Assembly: GCF_000720635.1 (NCBI RefSeq)
Contig: NZ_JOCF01000002.1
Location: 145,675 to 209,674, forward strand
Source of the DNA: Streptomyces sp. NRRL WC-3742
Lineage (GTDB): Bacteria > Actinomycetota > Actinomycetes > Streptomycetales > Streptomycetaceae
DNA: 64,000 bases
Direction of reading: 5' to 3'
Under the pieces are notes generated by a model. The model was not told the origin of the DNA, did not search any database, and saw only the letters and a program-made list of their open reading frames with translations. Position numbers and translations under genes: made by a program. Of this stretch, positions 1 through 8,000 are shown piece after piece. Numbering within the stretch: the stretch's first letter is position 1; each line of letters starts with the position of its first letter.

Positions 1-275
1 AGGGCGGCTCCATCGCCGGCTCCACCCTCACCCTGGACGTGGCGTTCAAGCGCTCGGTCACCGTCAACCGGCTGAGCCTGAACCAGACCGTCGAGTCACT
101 CTCCACCACCCCGGCCCGCCTGCTCGGCCTCTCCGACTCGATCGGCTCGCTGGAGACCGGCAAGCTCGCCGACCTGGTCGTCCTGGACTCCGGGACCTAC
201 GACCTGGTCGCCGTCATGCGCCGCGGCCGCTGGGTCCTCGGCGGCGACCGCTTCCCCCGGGTCGAACCCGCCTGA
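1..275 (+). CDS. nagA: N-acetylglucosamine-6-phosphate deacetylase, C-terminal end (partial)
   Basis: The reading frame is open from the window edge and ends at the TGA at 273-275, so only about 90 C-terminal residues are present. The stretch carries the features of an amidohydrolase C-terminus: SVESLSTTPARLLGL followed by GSLETGKLADLVVLD, the segment where the beta-sandwich rejoins the barrel in NagA. The enzyme removes the acetyl group from GlcNAc-6-P in the cytoplasm, feeding amino sugars into glycolysis and wall synthesis. The catalytic metal ligands lie outside the window. Nearness to a cdgB-type gene matches the core layout of streptomycetes. Another amidohydrolase such as a dihydroorotase-like protein is possible but less likely. 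Confidence 0.85.
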   Translation, partial: GGSIAGSTLTLDVAFKRSVTVNRLSLNQTVESLSTTPARLLGLSDSIGSLETGKLADLVVLDSGTYDLVAVMRRGRWVLGGDRFPRVEPA

Positions 276-287
276 CCGGCCCGCTCA

Positions 288-335
288 CGCGCGAAGGCCG
301 CCCGCCCCCGCACGGGGACGGGCGGCCTTCGCGCG
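288..335. terminator. Bidirectional terminator between nagA and the CBM protein gene
   Basis: A perfect 17-bp inverted repeat (288-304 with 319-335, loop 14 nt) lies between the stops of two convergent genes. There is no long T run, as is usual in streptomycetes. Confidence 0.75.
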
Positions 336-343
336 TCACGGCC

Positions 344-1330
344 TCAGCCCGAGTACGGCTCGATGGTGATCTGGTCGATCAGCACCGGCCCGGACGGCAC
401 CGTGAAGGCCACGGTGTTCGACCCGGCCTGGAACTGCGGCAGTATCCAGGTGTTGAACCAGGCGGCCGTCTGGTCCTTGGGCGCCGTCCCGCCGTAGATC
501 TTGTACGTGATCCCGTTCGGCCAGTCCTTGCCGTTCACCGAGACCGCGCCCTTGATGTCCGCACCGGCGTAGTTGTAGTGCACGTTCAGCTTGTACGTCC
601 CGGCCGCGGGGATGTCCCCGGTCCAGGTCACCGAGCCGCCCGGCTGGAGCGTGAGGTAGCTGCCGTCCGCCGACTTGGCGCCCTTGACGCCGTTGCCCAG
701 CGGCGCGTTCTGCGCCTGGAGCTGCCCGGCGTCCACGGTGCCCGGGCCCGAACCGGCCGAGGCGCTCGCCGAGGGCGTGCCGGTGCCGGACGTGCCCGAG
801 GCCGGGGCGGTGGGGGCCGGCGGCGCGACCGTCGAGGTGCCGCCCTTGGCGTTCTTGTCCGTCGTGTCCGGGTCGTTGCCGGACAGCGCGATCCCGGCGC
901 CGATGGCGATCGCCGCCACCACCGCGACGGCTCCGATCACCGCGCCCTTGCTGCGCCCGCTGCTCTGCCCACCGCCGGGCCGCTCCTCCCCCGGCTGCGG
1001 CCGGGAGTGCTCGGCGTAGCGGGTCTGCTGGGCCGGCGCGGCACCGTACTCGGGCTGCTGCTGCCCGTACGGGGCCTGGCCCTGCTGGCCGTACTGCTGC
1101 GAGTACCCCTGCTGCTCGTACGGTGCCTGCGGCCCGCGCGGCGCCTGGCCGTACTGCGCGCGCCCGACCTCCATCGGGCGGCTGTACGAGGTCCGGGGCA
1201 CACCCTGCTGCGGCTCGGCCTGCGCCGGGGACCCTTCGGCCGGGCGGTACAGGTAACCGAACGGGTCGTCGTCCTGCGGGGCACCGCCCCCCTGGCCCTC
1301 GGGCACTCCGTTGCTGCCGGCGGTCGTCAC
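344..1330 (-). CDS. Membrane-anchored carbohydrate-binding (CBM6/35-like) protein
   Basis: 328 residues, GTG start with GGGGGAG nine bases upstream. Residues 1-125 are a cytoplasmic, low-complexity segment rich in Gln, Pro, Tyr and Gly. A single membrane helix follows (about 133-152, AVIGAVAVVAAIAIGAGIAL), then a Thr/Ser/Pro linker (165-200). The last 125 residues form a beta-rich domain with GGSVTWTGDIPAAGTYKLNV and a terminal PSGPVLIDQITIEP, typical of CBM35/CBM6 jelly rolls. The binding domain should therefore face the cell wall. No catalytic domain is present. Gene order next to nagA suggests a role at the surface in amino-sugar or wall-glycan sensing, but that is inference. Confidence 0.72.
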   Translation of the reverse strand: MTTAGSNGVPEGQGGGAPQDDDPFGYLYRPAEGSPAQAEPQQGVPRTSYSRPMEVGRAQYGQAPRGPQAPYEQQGYSQQYGQQGQAPYGQQQPEYGAAPAQQTRYAEHSRPQPGEERPGGGQSSGRSKGAVIGAVAVVAAIAIGAGIALSGNDPDTTDKNAKGGTSTVAPPAPTAPASGTSGTGTPSASASAGSGPGTVDAGQLQAQNAPLGNGVKGAKSADGSYLTLQPGGSVTWTGDIPAAGTYKLNVHYNYAGADIKGAVSVNGKDWPNGITYKIYGGTAPKDQTAAWFNTWILPQFQAGSNTVAFTVPSGPVLIDQITIEPYSG

Positions 1331-1501
1331 GGTGGTCTACTCCCCCATCCGGTGGGCACCGCCTGGCTGCGGGCCCGCGGCACGGATCATGGACGCTGTC
1401 GTCTGCCGGAACCCTACCTGCCGGACACGACGACAGGGAAAGAACCCTTGACAACTCACGGGTAACCTGCGCGCCCCCGACTCAATCCGCGCGCCGCCCG
1501 G

Positions 1502-3304
1502 TCAGCCCGCCCGCCGGTGCGAGCGCTCCCCCCGCGCGCCGCGCACCGCGCCGCCCCTGGCCCGCTTCTCGTCGTACATCCGCTCGTCCGCGGTGTGGAG
1601 CACCTCCTCGATGCTCATCCCGCAGCCGGCCCAGCCGACCCCCAGGCTCACCCCGACGCGCATCGCCCGGCCGTCGATCCGCATCGGCGGGATGATCGCG
1701 TTGCGGAGCCGGTGGGCGAGGTCCTTGGCCTCCTCGCGCCCGATGCCGTCCGCCAGCACCACGAACTCGTCGCCGCCGAGCCGCGCCACCGTGTCGCCGT
1801 CCCGGACGGCCTGGCTGAGCCGCCGGGCGACCTCGACCAGGACCGAGTCGCCCGCGTTGTGGCCGAACCGGTCGTTGATCGACTTGAAGCCGTCCAGGTC
1901 GCAGAAGAGCACCGCGAGCCCCTTGTCCTGCGCTCCCGAGCCGCCGCGGAACGACGAGGACCACGCCTCGCCGCCCGGCGCCTGGTCCTCGGGGACGACG
2001 GCGTGCACGTGCTCCCCGTAGCCGAGGCCCGCCGGCGCCCGGCCGTCCGCCTCCCCGTACCCGTGCACCGGCCCGCCGTACGGGTCCGCGCCCTCCAGCC
2101 CGTCGTGGGCCGTGTGCGCGCTGTACGAGTCCGACGGGTGGGCGTACGCCGCCGGGTACGCCGTCTCGACCTGCCCGCCGACCGGCCCGCCGGAGGTGGC
2201 GACCGCGGCGCCGGAGGGCACCTCCGCGCAGAGCCGGCGCGCGAGGCGGGCCTTGAGCTCGGCGCCGTTGGGCAGGCCCGTGAGCGCGTCGTGGCTGGCC
2301 CGGTGGGCGAGCTGCAGCTCGTGCCGCTTGCGGTCCTCGATGTCCTCGACGTGGGTGAGCAGGAAGCTCGGGCCCTCGGCCGCGTCCGCCACGATCGAGT
2401 TGCGCAGGCAGACCCACTGGTAGCCGCCGTCCCGCCGGGACAGCCGCAGCTCCGCCCGACCGCTCTCGGCGCTGGTGCGCTCCAGCAGGGCGCGGTCGTC
2501 GGGGTGGACGAGGTCGGCGAAGCTCTGCTGGCGCAGCACGGCGCGGGGGCGGCCGAGGAGGCGACAGAGCGCGTCGTTGACGCGGGTCAGCTGTCCGCGC
2601 CCGACGCCGTGCAGTTCGGTGATCGCCATGCCGCTGGGCGCGTACTCGAAGGCTTGGCGGAAGCTCTCCTCGCTGGCCCGCAGCGCCTGCTGCTCCTTCT
2701 CCAGCCTGGCCAGCGCGCGTTGCATCTCCGCGCGTAGCCGGGCGTTGCCGATGGCGATGGACGCCTGGAGGGAGAACATCTCCAGGGCCTCGCGGGTCCA
2801 CGCGCCGGGCCGCTTGCCGCTGCGCGGGCGGTCCACCGAGAGCACCCCGAGCAGGTCCCCGCCGGCGCTGTACATGGGGGCGAGCAGCCCGTCGGCGGGG
2901 TGCCAGTCGTTGGCGTAGACGGGCATCGGCCCGTCGCCGATCCAGCGGGGGATGTCGCCGGCGACGGCCCAGCCGCGGTCGTACGGGAGGAAGCGCAGGG
3001 TGCCCCAGTGGTCGCTGACGCCGAGCAGCCGGTCCCAGGACTCCCGGGAGCCGACCTGGCCGAGCAGCACGGACGGGCCGCCCATGGTGCTCTCCTCGAG
3101 CTCCCAGACGGCCGCCACCACGAGGTCGCCGTCCGGGCGGACGAGGCTGACCGCGGCGGCGTCGAAGCCGAGCCCGTGCACCGCGCCCTCGACGACGGCC
3201 TGCAGCGTCCCCGCGAGACTGCGGGCAGCGTTGAGGTCCGCCACGACCCGGTGCAAGGTGCGGAGGGTCGCGAGACGGACGTACGGCTCCGACTCGGCTT
3301 CCAT
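1502..3304 (-). CDS. cdgB: Diguanylate cyclase, GAF-PAS-GGDEF (CdgB type)
   Basis: 600 residues, ATG with GGGGAG seven bases upstream. An N-terminal GAF domain (about 20-185) is followed by a short coiled coil (190-212), a PAS/PAC unit (213-335) and a GGDEF domain (337-585). The active loop is VARLGGDEFVVLADG and an RxxD inhibitory site (RDGD) lies five residues before it, so the protein should make c-di-GMP from two GTP and be product-inhibited. The opening MEAESEPYVRLATLR and the domain order match the streptomycete CdgB family, which acts in development. A stretch of about 100 residues rich in Gly, Ala and Tyr is inserted between DALTGLPN and the LFCDLDGFKSIND core. The 3' neighbour is convergent to nothing, so the gene looks monocistronic. 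Confidence 0.88.
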   Translation of the reverse strand: MEAESEPYVRLATLRTLHRVVADLNAARSLAGTLQAVVEGAVHGLGFDAAAVSLVRPDGDLVVAAVWELEESTMGGPSVLLGQVGSRESWDRLLGVSDHWGTLRFLPYDRGWAVAGDIPRWIGDGPMPVYANDWHPADGLLAPMYSAGGDLLGVLSVDRPRSGKRPGAWTREALEMFSLQASIAIGNARLRAEMQRALARLEKEQQALRASEESFRQAFEYAPSGMAITELHGVGRGQLTRVNDALCRLLGRPRAVLRQQSFADLVHPDDRALLERTSAESGRAELRLSRRDGGYQWVCLRNSIVADAAEGPSFLLTHVEDIEDRKRHELQLAHRASHDALTGLPNGAELKARLARRLCAEVPSGAAVATSGGPVGGQVETAYPAAYAHPSDSYSAHTAHDGLEGADPYGGPVHGYGEADGRAPAGLGYGEHVHAVVPEDQAPGGEAWSSSFRGGSGAQDKGLAVLFCDLDGFKSINDRFGHNAGDSVLVEVARRLSQAVRDGDTVARLGGDEFVVLADGIGREEAKDLAHRLRNAIIPPMRIDGRAMRVGVSLGVGWAGCGMSIEEVLHTADERMYDEKRARGGAVRGARGERSHRRAG

Positions 3305-3665
3305 GCGGGGGCTCCCCGGCTGCTTCGGATGGTTCTTGATTGGTTATCGTCCGATTGCCAGAAGAACTGAATCACAGGGAGCACAGCGTTCGGCACGCTC
3401 GGTCAGCAATAGGCCGCCCGTTGTGACTTAAATCACAGAGCACTAATACGCCCTTAATCAGTTCATCCACCCATAGCCGGACATCGTCCGCTATCAGGAC
3501 AATTCCCGTGGTCGACCGGTACGGCCCCGCCCTGAAGACGGCTGCCGTCCGCCAGTCCCCTCGCTTCACCCCCGCGAGTGATCTCGGCGTGATTTCCGCC
3601 ACGGCCCGTAACCTGGCGGCTGCGCCGGTGGTCCTACGACCAGGGCCCGATACCGCGCCACCGGG
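3305..3665. other. Divergent promoter region cdgB / flavin reductase
   Basis: 361 bp without a gene and less GC-rich than its surroundings, as expected for promoters read in both directions. It holds an exact TGTGA-N6-TCACA palindrome (3422-3437) and a second TCACA half site near 3371-3375. I see no convincing -35/-10 pair for either gene. Confidence 0.6.
3422..3437. promoter_or_regulatory. CRP-like or BldD-like palindrome upstream of cdgB
   Basis: TGTGA-CTTAAA-TCACA is a perfect inverted repeat with the spacing of the classical CRP site. BldD, known to control cdg genes in Streptomyces, also binds split TGA/TCA palindromes, so either protein is a candidate. It lies about 120 bp before the cdgB start codon. 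Confidence 0.5.
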
Positions 3666-4214
3666 GTGACGACTACCGTGCGGTACGTGCACCCGTCCCC
3701 GCAGCCCGAAGCTGCCCCCCACGCCACGCCCGACGAGTTCCGGGCAGCACTCTCCCAGCTCGCCGCCGGCGTGAGCCTGGTGACCGTCCACGACCCCGAG
3801 GACGGCGAGGACGTCGGCATGACCGCCACGTCCTTCCTCTCGGTGTCGCTGGAGCCGCCGCTGGTGCTGATCTCGGTGCGCGAGGACTCCCGGATGGACG
3901 AGGTGCTCTCCCGGACCGACACCTGGGCGGTCTCGGTGCTCGCCGAGGGGCAGAAGACGCTCGGCTCCCGCTTCGCCATGAAGGGCCGCCTCAGCGACCG
4001 GCTGCTGTTCGCGGACACCCCGCACCGCCGCGGCACGCACACCGACGCCCCGCTGGTCGAGGGCGCCCTGGCCACCGTCGAGTGCCGCACCGAGCAGCGC
4101 ATAGCGGCCGGCGACCACACCCTGCTGGTCGGCCGTGTCCTGGAGGCCACCGTCCCCACGCCCGGCGGCCGCCCCCTGCTCTACTTCCACGGCGGCTACC
4201 GCGCCCTCGGATGA
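3666..4214 (+). CDS. Flavin reductase-like (FMN-binding split barrel) protein
   Basis: 182 residues from GTG. The core (about 20-180) has the flavin-reductase pattern: FRAALSQLAAGVSLVT, then GMTATSFLSVSLEPPLVLIS with the conserved T-S-F-x-S-V-S-x-x-P-P motif that contacts FMN, and a final PLLYFHGGYRAL strand. Such enzymes reduce FMN with NAD(P)H or supply reduced flavin to a monooxygenase; no partner oxygenase is nearby. The start has no clear ribosome site, and the next in-frame GTG codons at 3678 and 3687 are alternatives. It is divergent from cdgB and stops 13 bp before the convergent arfB gene. Confidence 0.78.
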   Translation: MTTTVRYVHPSPQPEAAPHATPDEFRAALSQLAAGVSLVTVHDPEDGEDVGMTATSFLSVSLEPPLVLISVREDSRMDEVLSRTDTWAVSVLAEGQKTLGSRFAMKGRLSDRLLFADTPHRRGTHTDAPLVEGALATVECRTEQRIAAGDHTLLVGRVLEATVPTPGGRPLLYFHGGYRALG

Positions 4215-4226
4215 CCGGAACGCGCC

Positions 4227-4658
4227 CTACTCGCCCTTCGGGGACCTGCGCCCCTGCTTGACCTCCGAGCGCTGCCGCTTGTTGGACAGCCGCCGCTCGA
4301 CCATCCCCCGGCTCGGCTTGGTCGCCCGCCGGCTCTTCGGCGGCGGCGCGCACGCCTCGCCCAGCACCGCCGCCAGCCGCGCCGCGGCCGCCTCCCGGTT
4401 GCGCCACTGCGAACGGAACTCCGAGGCCGTCACCACCAGCACCCGGCCGTCCACCAGGCGGTTGGCCAGCCGCTCCAGCGCACGCTCGCGCCACACCTCG
4501 GGCAGCGCCTTCGAGGCGGCCAGGTCGTAGCGCAACTCGGCCTTGGAGTCGGAGGTGTTGACGTGCTGGCCACCGGGGCCGGAGGAACGTGAGAAGCGCC
4601 AGACGAGCTCGGCGTCGGGGACGACCACCGACCCCCGTACGCGAATGGGCTCAGGCAT
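4227..4658 (-). CDS. arfB: Alternative ribosome-rescue factor / peptidyl-tRNA hydrolase ArfB
   Basis: 143 residues. The GGQ catalytic motif sits in FSRSSGPGGQHVNTSDSK (about 23-40), the hallmark of class I release-factor domains, and the C-terminus is a basic tail (SRRATKPSRGMVERRLSNKR) of the kind ArfB/YaeJ threads into the mRNA channel of stalled ribosomes. Length and the lack of a codon-recognition domain exclude RF1/RF2. The reading frame extends further upstream, but the family starts at MPEPIRV. A GAGAAT box six bases before this ATG and no good Shine-Dalgarno hint at leaderless translation. It converges on the flavin reductase gene and is divergent from the gene at 4766. Confidence 0.88.
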   Translation of the reverse strand: MPEPIRVRGSVVVPDAELVWRFSRSSGPGGQHVNTSDSKAELRYDLAASKALPEVWRERALERLANRLVDGRVLVVTASEFRSQWRNREAAAARLAAVLGEACAPPPKSRRATKPSRGMVERRLSNKRQRSEVKQGRRSPKGE

Positions 4659-4765
4659 GCGCCCATTCTCCCGCCCCCACCCCATCCGGTCACCCGGTTT
4701 TGCGTGACTCGCCCGCTCGCCCCCGGGCGGGGCCCGGTTACCCGGGCGGCCCCCGACCCCCGACA

Positions 4766-5263
4766 ATGGCGTACGTGATCGAGCTCGGCTACTCCCTCTC
4801 CAACCGCTTCCCCGACCCCCCGCAGACGGACTACCGCACCGCCCCCGTGCGCTCCCTGCGGTACGACCTGTTCTGCGGCGACGTGTACCTGGACGCCGAG
4901 GGCGCCGAACTCTCCACCCGCTGGGCCTGGGTGCCCGTCCTGGACTTCGCCTGGGCGCTGTGCGACATCGCCGAGGAGCTGGACCGCGACCCCGACGGCT
5001 CGCGCGCCGCCCGGGTGCAGACCGCCGACCTCGACTTCACCCAGAACACCGAGCTGCTGCGCTTCGCCCGCCGCTTCAACTGGGTCGAGATCACCGCCAC
5101 CTGGCTGCCCGACGAGCCGCCCGCCGTCGTCCGCCACAGCGAACTGCGGCGCGAGGCCCGCGACTTCCTCCAGGACACCCTCGCCGACCTCTTCGACATG
5201 CACCCCGACCTGGCCGACAACCCGAACATCTGGACGCTCCAGGGCCGGTTCCCGCGCATCTGA
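4766..5263 (+). CDS. Conserved actinobacterial protein of unknown function
   Basis: 165 residues, acidic, with no signal peptide or membrane segment. I do not recognise a characterised domain. Regularly spaced aromatic and charged residues (RYDLFCGDVYLDAEG, WAWVPVLDFAWALCDIAEEL, FNWVEITATWLPDEPP) suggest a compact alpha/beta fold. There is no Shine-Dalgarno before the ATG at 4766. A GACAAT box at 4762-4767 lies seven bases before an in-frame GTG at 4775 (VIELGYS), so a leaderless start there is quite possible and would shorten the protein by three residues. It lies between divergent arfB and the downstream terD, which has its own 136-bp upstream region. Confidence 0.7.
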   Translation: MAYVIELGYSLSNRFPDPPQTDYRTAPVRSLRYDLFCGDVYLDAEGAELSTRWAWVPVLDFAWALCDIAEELDRDPDGSRAARVQTADLDFTQNTELLRFARRFNWVEITATWLPDEPPAVVRHSELRREARDFLQDTLADLFDMHPDLADNPNIWTLQGRFPRI

Positions 5264-5399
5264 CCGCTCCATTGCCCCGGCTTTGCCTCGCAATGACGTC
5301 CTTGCGCGGAATTGACTCAGAATTCCCGCCCGTCACGGAACCAAGCCCCCGAAGAACCGCGTTGTCCCGGGAAAAGCGATCGAAGGGACTGCAACCGTC

Positions 5400-5975
5400 A
5401 TGCCTGTGAGCCTCACCAAGGGTGGCAACGTCTCGCTGACCAAGGAGGCCCCCGGCCTGTCCGCGGTCAGCGTCGGCCTGGGCTGGGACGTCCGCACCAC
5501 CACCGGCACCGAATTCGACCTCGACGCCAGCGCGATCGTCCTGAACGCCGACGGCAAGGTGCTCACCAACGGGCACTTCGTCTTCTTCAACAACACCAGC
5601 TCGCCGGACAACACGGTCGTGCACACGGGCGACAACCGCACCGGTGAGGGCGCGGGCGACGACGAGTCGATCAACATCAACCTCGCGGGCCTGCCCGCCG
5701 AGGCCGTCAAGATCACCTTCCCGGTGACCATCTACGACGGCACCGCCCGCGGTCAGAACTTCGGCCAGGTCCGCAACGCCTACATCCGCGTGGTCAACGC
5801 CGCCGGCGGCGCCGAGATCGCCCGCTACGACCTCTCCGAGGACGCCGCCACCGAGACCGCGATGATCTTCGGCGAGCTGTACCGCAACGGCGCCGAGTGG
5901 AAGTTCCGCGCGGTCGGCCAGGGCTACGCCTCCGGGCTGGCCGGCATCGCCCAGGACTTCGGCGTCCAGATCTGA
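5400..5975 (+). CDS. terD: TerD-family calcium-binding stress protein
   Basis: 191 residues, matching the usual TerD length. The sequence [20 protein letters not shown] begins the TerD fold. The calcium sites are visible as [10 protein letters not shown] (about 36-45) and in the acidic loop [15 protein letters not shown] (about 77-91). TerD proteins are cytoplasmic and linked to tellurite resistance, membrane stress and, in Streptomyces, normal differentiation. AAGGGA lies 11 bases before the ATG. The upstream 136 bp contain a CATTGC/GCAATG inverted repeat (5270-5295) and a TTGACT hexamer, a plausible -35 element, near 5313. A strong terminator follows directly, so it is a single-gene unit. 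Confidence 0.93.
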   Translation: MPVSLTKGGNVSLTKEAPGLSAVSVGLGWDVRTTTGTEFDLDASAIVLNADGKVLTNGHFVFFNNTSSPDNTVVHTGDNRTGEGAGDDESININLAGLPAEAVKITFPVTIYDGTARGQNFGQVRNAYIRVVNAAGGAEIARYDLSEDAATETAMIFGELYRNGAEWKFRAVGQGYASGLAGIAQDFGVQI

Positions 5976-5990
5976 CGCCCGCGGAGAACG

Positions 5991-6033
5991 CCGAACGGCG
6001 CGGAAGGCCACCGGGGCCTTCCGCGCCGTTCGG
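5991..6033. terminator. Bidirectional terminator after terD
   Basis: A perfect 18-bp inverted repeat (5991-6008 with 6016-6033, 7-nt loop) between convergent stops. Confidence 0.8.
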
Positions 6034-6042
6034 CGATCACGC

Positions 6043-7236
6043 TCAGCGCGAGGCGCGCAGCTCCGGGAGCTGGATCAGCTCGGTCTCGTCCTCCGGCGTC
6101 AGGTCCACCACCTCGGGCACACCCGCCGCCTGCTGCTCCCCGGCCGCCGAGACCGCCTGCGAGACCGCCTGAGAAGCCGCCTGCGGAGCCGTGTTCGGGG
6201 CAAGCTCCGAACCCGCCGCCTCGGCCTTCGCCTTCGCCGCGACCGCCTCGTCCCCCACCACGTCCGCCAGGTCCACCCGCTCGCCCAGCTCGGCGATGCT
6301 GCCCACCGCCGGCGTCGGCGCGGCAGCCCTCACGGCCGCCCCCTGGGTGCGCCCGAAGAAGCTGAATCCCGCCCCGCGCCCCTGCCCGGGCTGCCCCGGG
6401 CGCGGCCGCTGCCGCTCCACCGGGGCGGGCGTCACCGCCGCCGCGTTCGGCATGCCGCCGAGCTGACCGACCGTCGCCGTCAGCGCCGGGCGCACCGGCG
6501 CGGGCGGCACCGGGGTCGCCCGCTCGGGAGCCTCCGCCACCGGCGCCTGCGCGGGGGTGGGCACCGAGGGCGCCACCGGGGCCGGCACGGCCACCGGAGC
6601 GGGCGCCGGGGCCGCCGGAGCGGCCGGGACGGTACGCGCCCTCAGCGCGACCTCACCACCCGCCGTACGCGCCCGCCCCGCTTCCCGCTCGGCCTCCTGC
6701 TGGGCCGCCCGCCGCTCCAGCTGCCGCAGCACCGAGGCCGCGCGGACGTATGCCGCCGGGCTCGCCGGGTTCTTGGGCCGGCTCGCCGCCAGCGCCCGCT
6801 GGGCCGCCTCGGCCTCCTTGAGGGCCTGCTCGGCCACCATCACGGCCCGCTCGCGCAGCAGCCGGGCGATCTCCGTCTCGGCCTTCGCCAGCCGCGACTT
6901 CTCCGCCGTCAGCCGCCGCCCGAACCTGGTCGCCCGCTCCTCCGCGACCTCCGCCGCGTACTCGGCCTCCGCCAGCTGCTCCTCGAAGCGCTCCTCGGCC
7001 CGCATCCGCTGCGCGGCGGCGGTCTCGGCGGCCGCCCGGGCCGCCCGGTCCCGCTGACGCAACAGCAGCGCGAAGCCGAGCGTCGCGATCACGGCCGCGA
7101 CGCCCACCGAGCGCACCAGGACGGTGTCCTGACTGGCGAGCAACGCGGCCAGAGCGGCCACGAGGAGCACGCCGGCGGCCGTGGGGGGAAAGATCCGGCC
7201 GAGGACGGAGGAATGACGGTGGCGTCCGCGAGACAT
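6043..7236 (-). CDS. Membrane protein with two helices and a long coiled coil
   Basis: 397 residues. Two N-terminal membrane helices (about 18-35 and 42-59, ending in a basic RQRDRAAR) are followed by about 110 residues of Ala/Glu/Arg heptads (66-175), predicted to form a coiled coil. The rest is disordered and rich in Ala, Pro and Val, with a short acidic end containing VDLTPEDETELIQLPEL. I know no enzyme of this architecture. It resembles streptomycete scaffold-like membrane proteins of unknown role. Cytoplasmic placement of the coiled coil is likely. A complete promoter lies directly upstream (7243-7272) with the -10 box six bases before the ATG, so the mRNA is probably leaderless. Confidence 0.7.
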   Translation of the reverse strand: MSRGRHRHSSVLGRIFPPTAAGVLLVAALAALLASQDTVLVRSVGVAAVIATLGFALLLRQRDRAARAAAETAAAQRMRAEERFEEQLAEAEYAAEVAEERATRFGRRLTAEKSRLAKAETEIARLLRERAVMVAEQALKEAEAAQRALAASRPKNPASPAAYVRAASVLRQLERRAAQQEAEREAGRARTAGGEVALRARTVPAAPAAPAPAPVAVPAPVAPSVPTPAQAPVAEAPERATPVPPAPVRPALTATVGQLGGMPNAAAVTPAPVERQRPRPGQPGQGRGAGFSFFGRTQGAAVRAAAPTPAVGSIAELGERVDLADVVGDEAVAAKAKAEAAGSELAPNTAPQAASQAVSQAVSAAGEQQAAGVPEVVDLTPEDETELIQLPELRASR

Positions 7237-7242
7237 GCCAAG

Positions 7243-7272
7243 AAACTAGCGTGCGAATTGGGGCCGTGTCAG
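7243..7272 (-). promoter_or_regulatory. Leaderless promoter of the coiled-coil membrane protein gene
   Basis: On the minus strand CTGACA (7267-7272), an 18-bp spacer, then TAGTTT (7243-7248) placed six bases before the ATG at 7236. Both hexamers match the vegetative (HrdB) consensus well. Confidence 0.7.
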
Positions 7273-7320
7273 CCCAGGGTCCCCTTCAACCCTCTCCGGC
7301 CCTCTCCGACCCTTGACAGC

Positions 7321-7350
7321 GGGTCTCAGCGGGTCTCAGCGGGTCTCAGC
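7321..7350. repeat. Three perfect 10-bp tandem repeats across the DUF3180 stop
   Basis: GGGTCTCAGC is repeated three times without a mismatch. Read in the gene direction each copy contains CGCTGAGACC, so the DUF3180 TGA (7346-7348) is the first of three tandem TGA-containing units. Confidence 0.9.
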
Positions 7351-7834
7351 GGTGCGAGGCCGCCGGCCCGCCCGGGTCGTCGTGGTTCTCGGGCAGCTTG
7401 CACACGTGCTGGATCCACAGGGCCGCCGCGATCACCGCCGCGCCCGCCAGCACCGCCAGCCCGGCCGTGACGGCCTGGTCCTTGCGGGCCGACACGTCCA
7501 GCTCGCCGAGCAGGTAGATCCCGGCCCCCGCGTAGACGCCGGTGACCACCGCCGAGACCAGCGCGCTGGCCTGCCCCAGCACCACCGCACGGGCCGCCAG
7601 CAGCGGGTCCACTCCCTTGGCCCCGGGCTGGCGCTCGCGCACCGCCTTGAGGCGGGCGCGCAGCGAGAGCGCGGTGGCCAGCAGGATCACCGCCACCGCC
7701 GCCAGCACCACCGGCGCCGCCGTCGGCACCGCGGGCAGCGTGTCCAGCGAGGCCCACAGCTTGGAGCCGGCCCAGGACAGCGCCGTCGTGGCGGCGGTGA
7801 TGCCGATCAGCAGACGGAGGCGAAGCAGCTTCAC
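7346..7834 (-). CDS. DUF3180 membrane protein of the folate cluster
   Basis: 162 residues with four predicted membrane helices (about 6-26, 37-58, 85-110 and 121-142) and a short His-containing tail. This size and position, last in a folP-folB-folK run, are characteristic of actinobacterial DUF3180 proteins. The function is unknown; linkage to folate synthesis suggests a transport or membrane-support role, which is inference. GTG start with GGAAGG about 11 bases upstream. It lies 166 bp after folK, so it could be the last gene of that transcript. The stop codon lies in a three-copy 10-bp tandem repeat. Confidence 0.82.
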   Translation of the reverse strand: MKLLRLRLLIGITAATTALSWAGSKLWASLDTLPAVPTAAPVVLAAVAVILLATALSLRARLKAVRERQPGAKGVDPLLAARAVVLGQASALVSAVVTGVYAGAGIYLLGELDVSARKDQAVTAGLAVLAGAAVIAAALWIQHVCKLPENHDDPGGPAASHR

Positions 7835-8000
7835 TCGGTGCAGGTCCTTCCCGGGGTGACGGAGCCGCCCACCGCCCCGGTCGGCCCGGCGCGGAGGCGC
7901 CAGGCCACCGTACCGGGCCCGGCCGGGCGGACATCTACTCGTACGGCCGGGCCCCCCGGAGTAGTTCCCGGGCCGACCCGGCCCGCAGGCCCGCGCAGCC

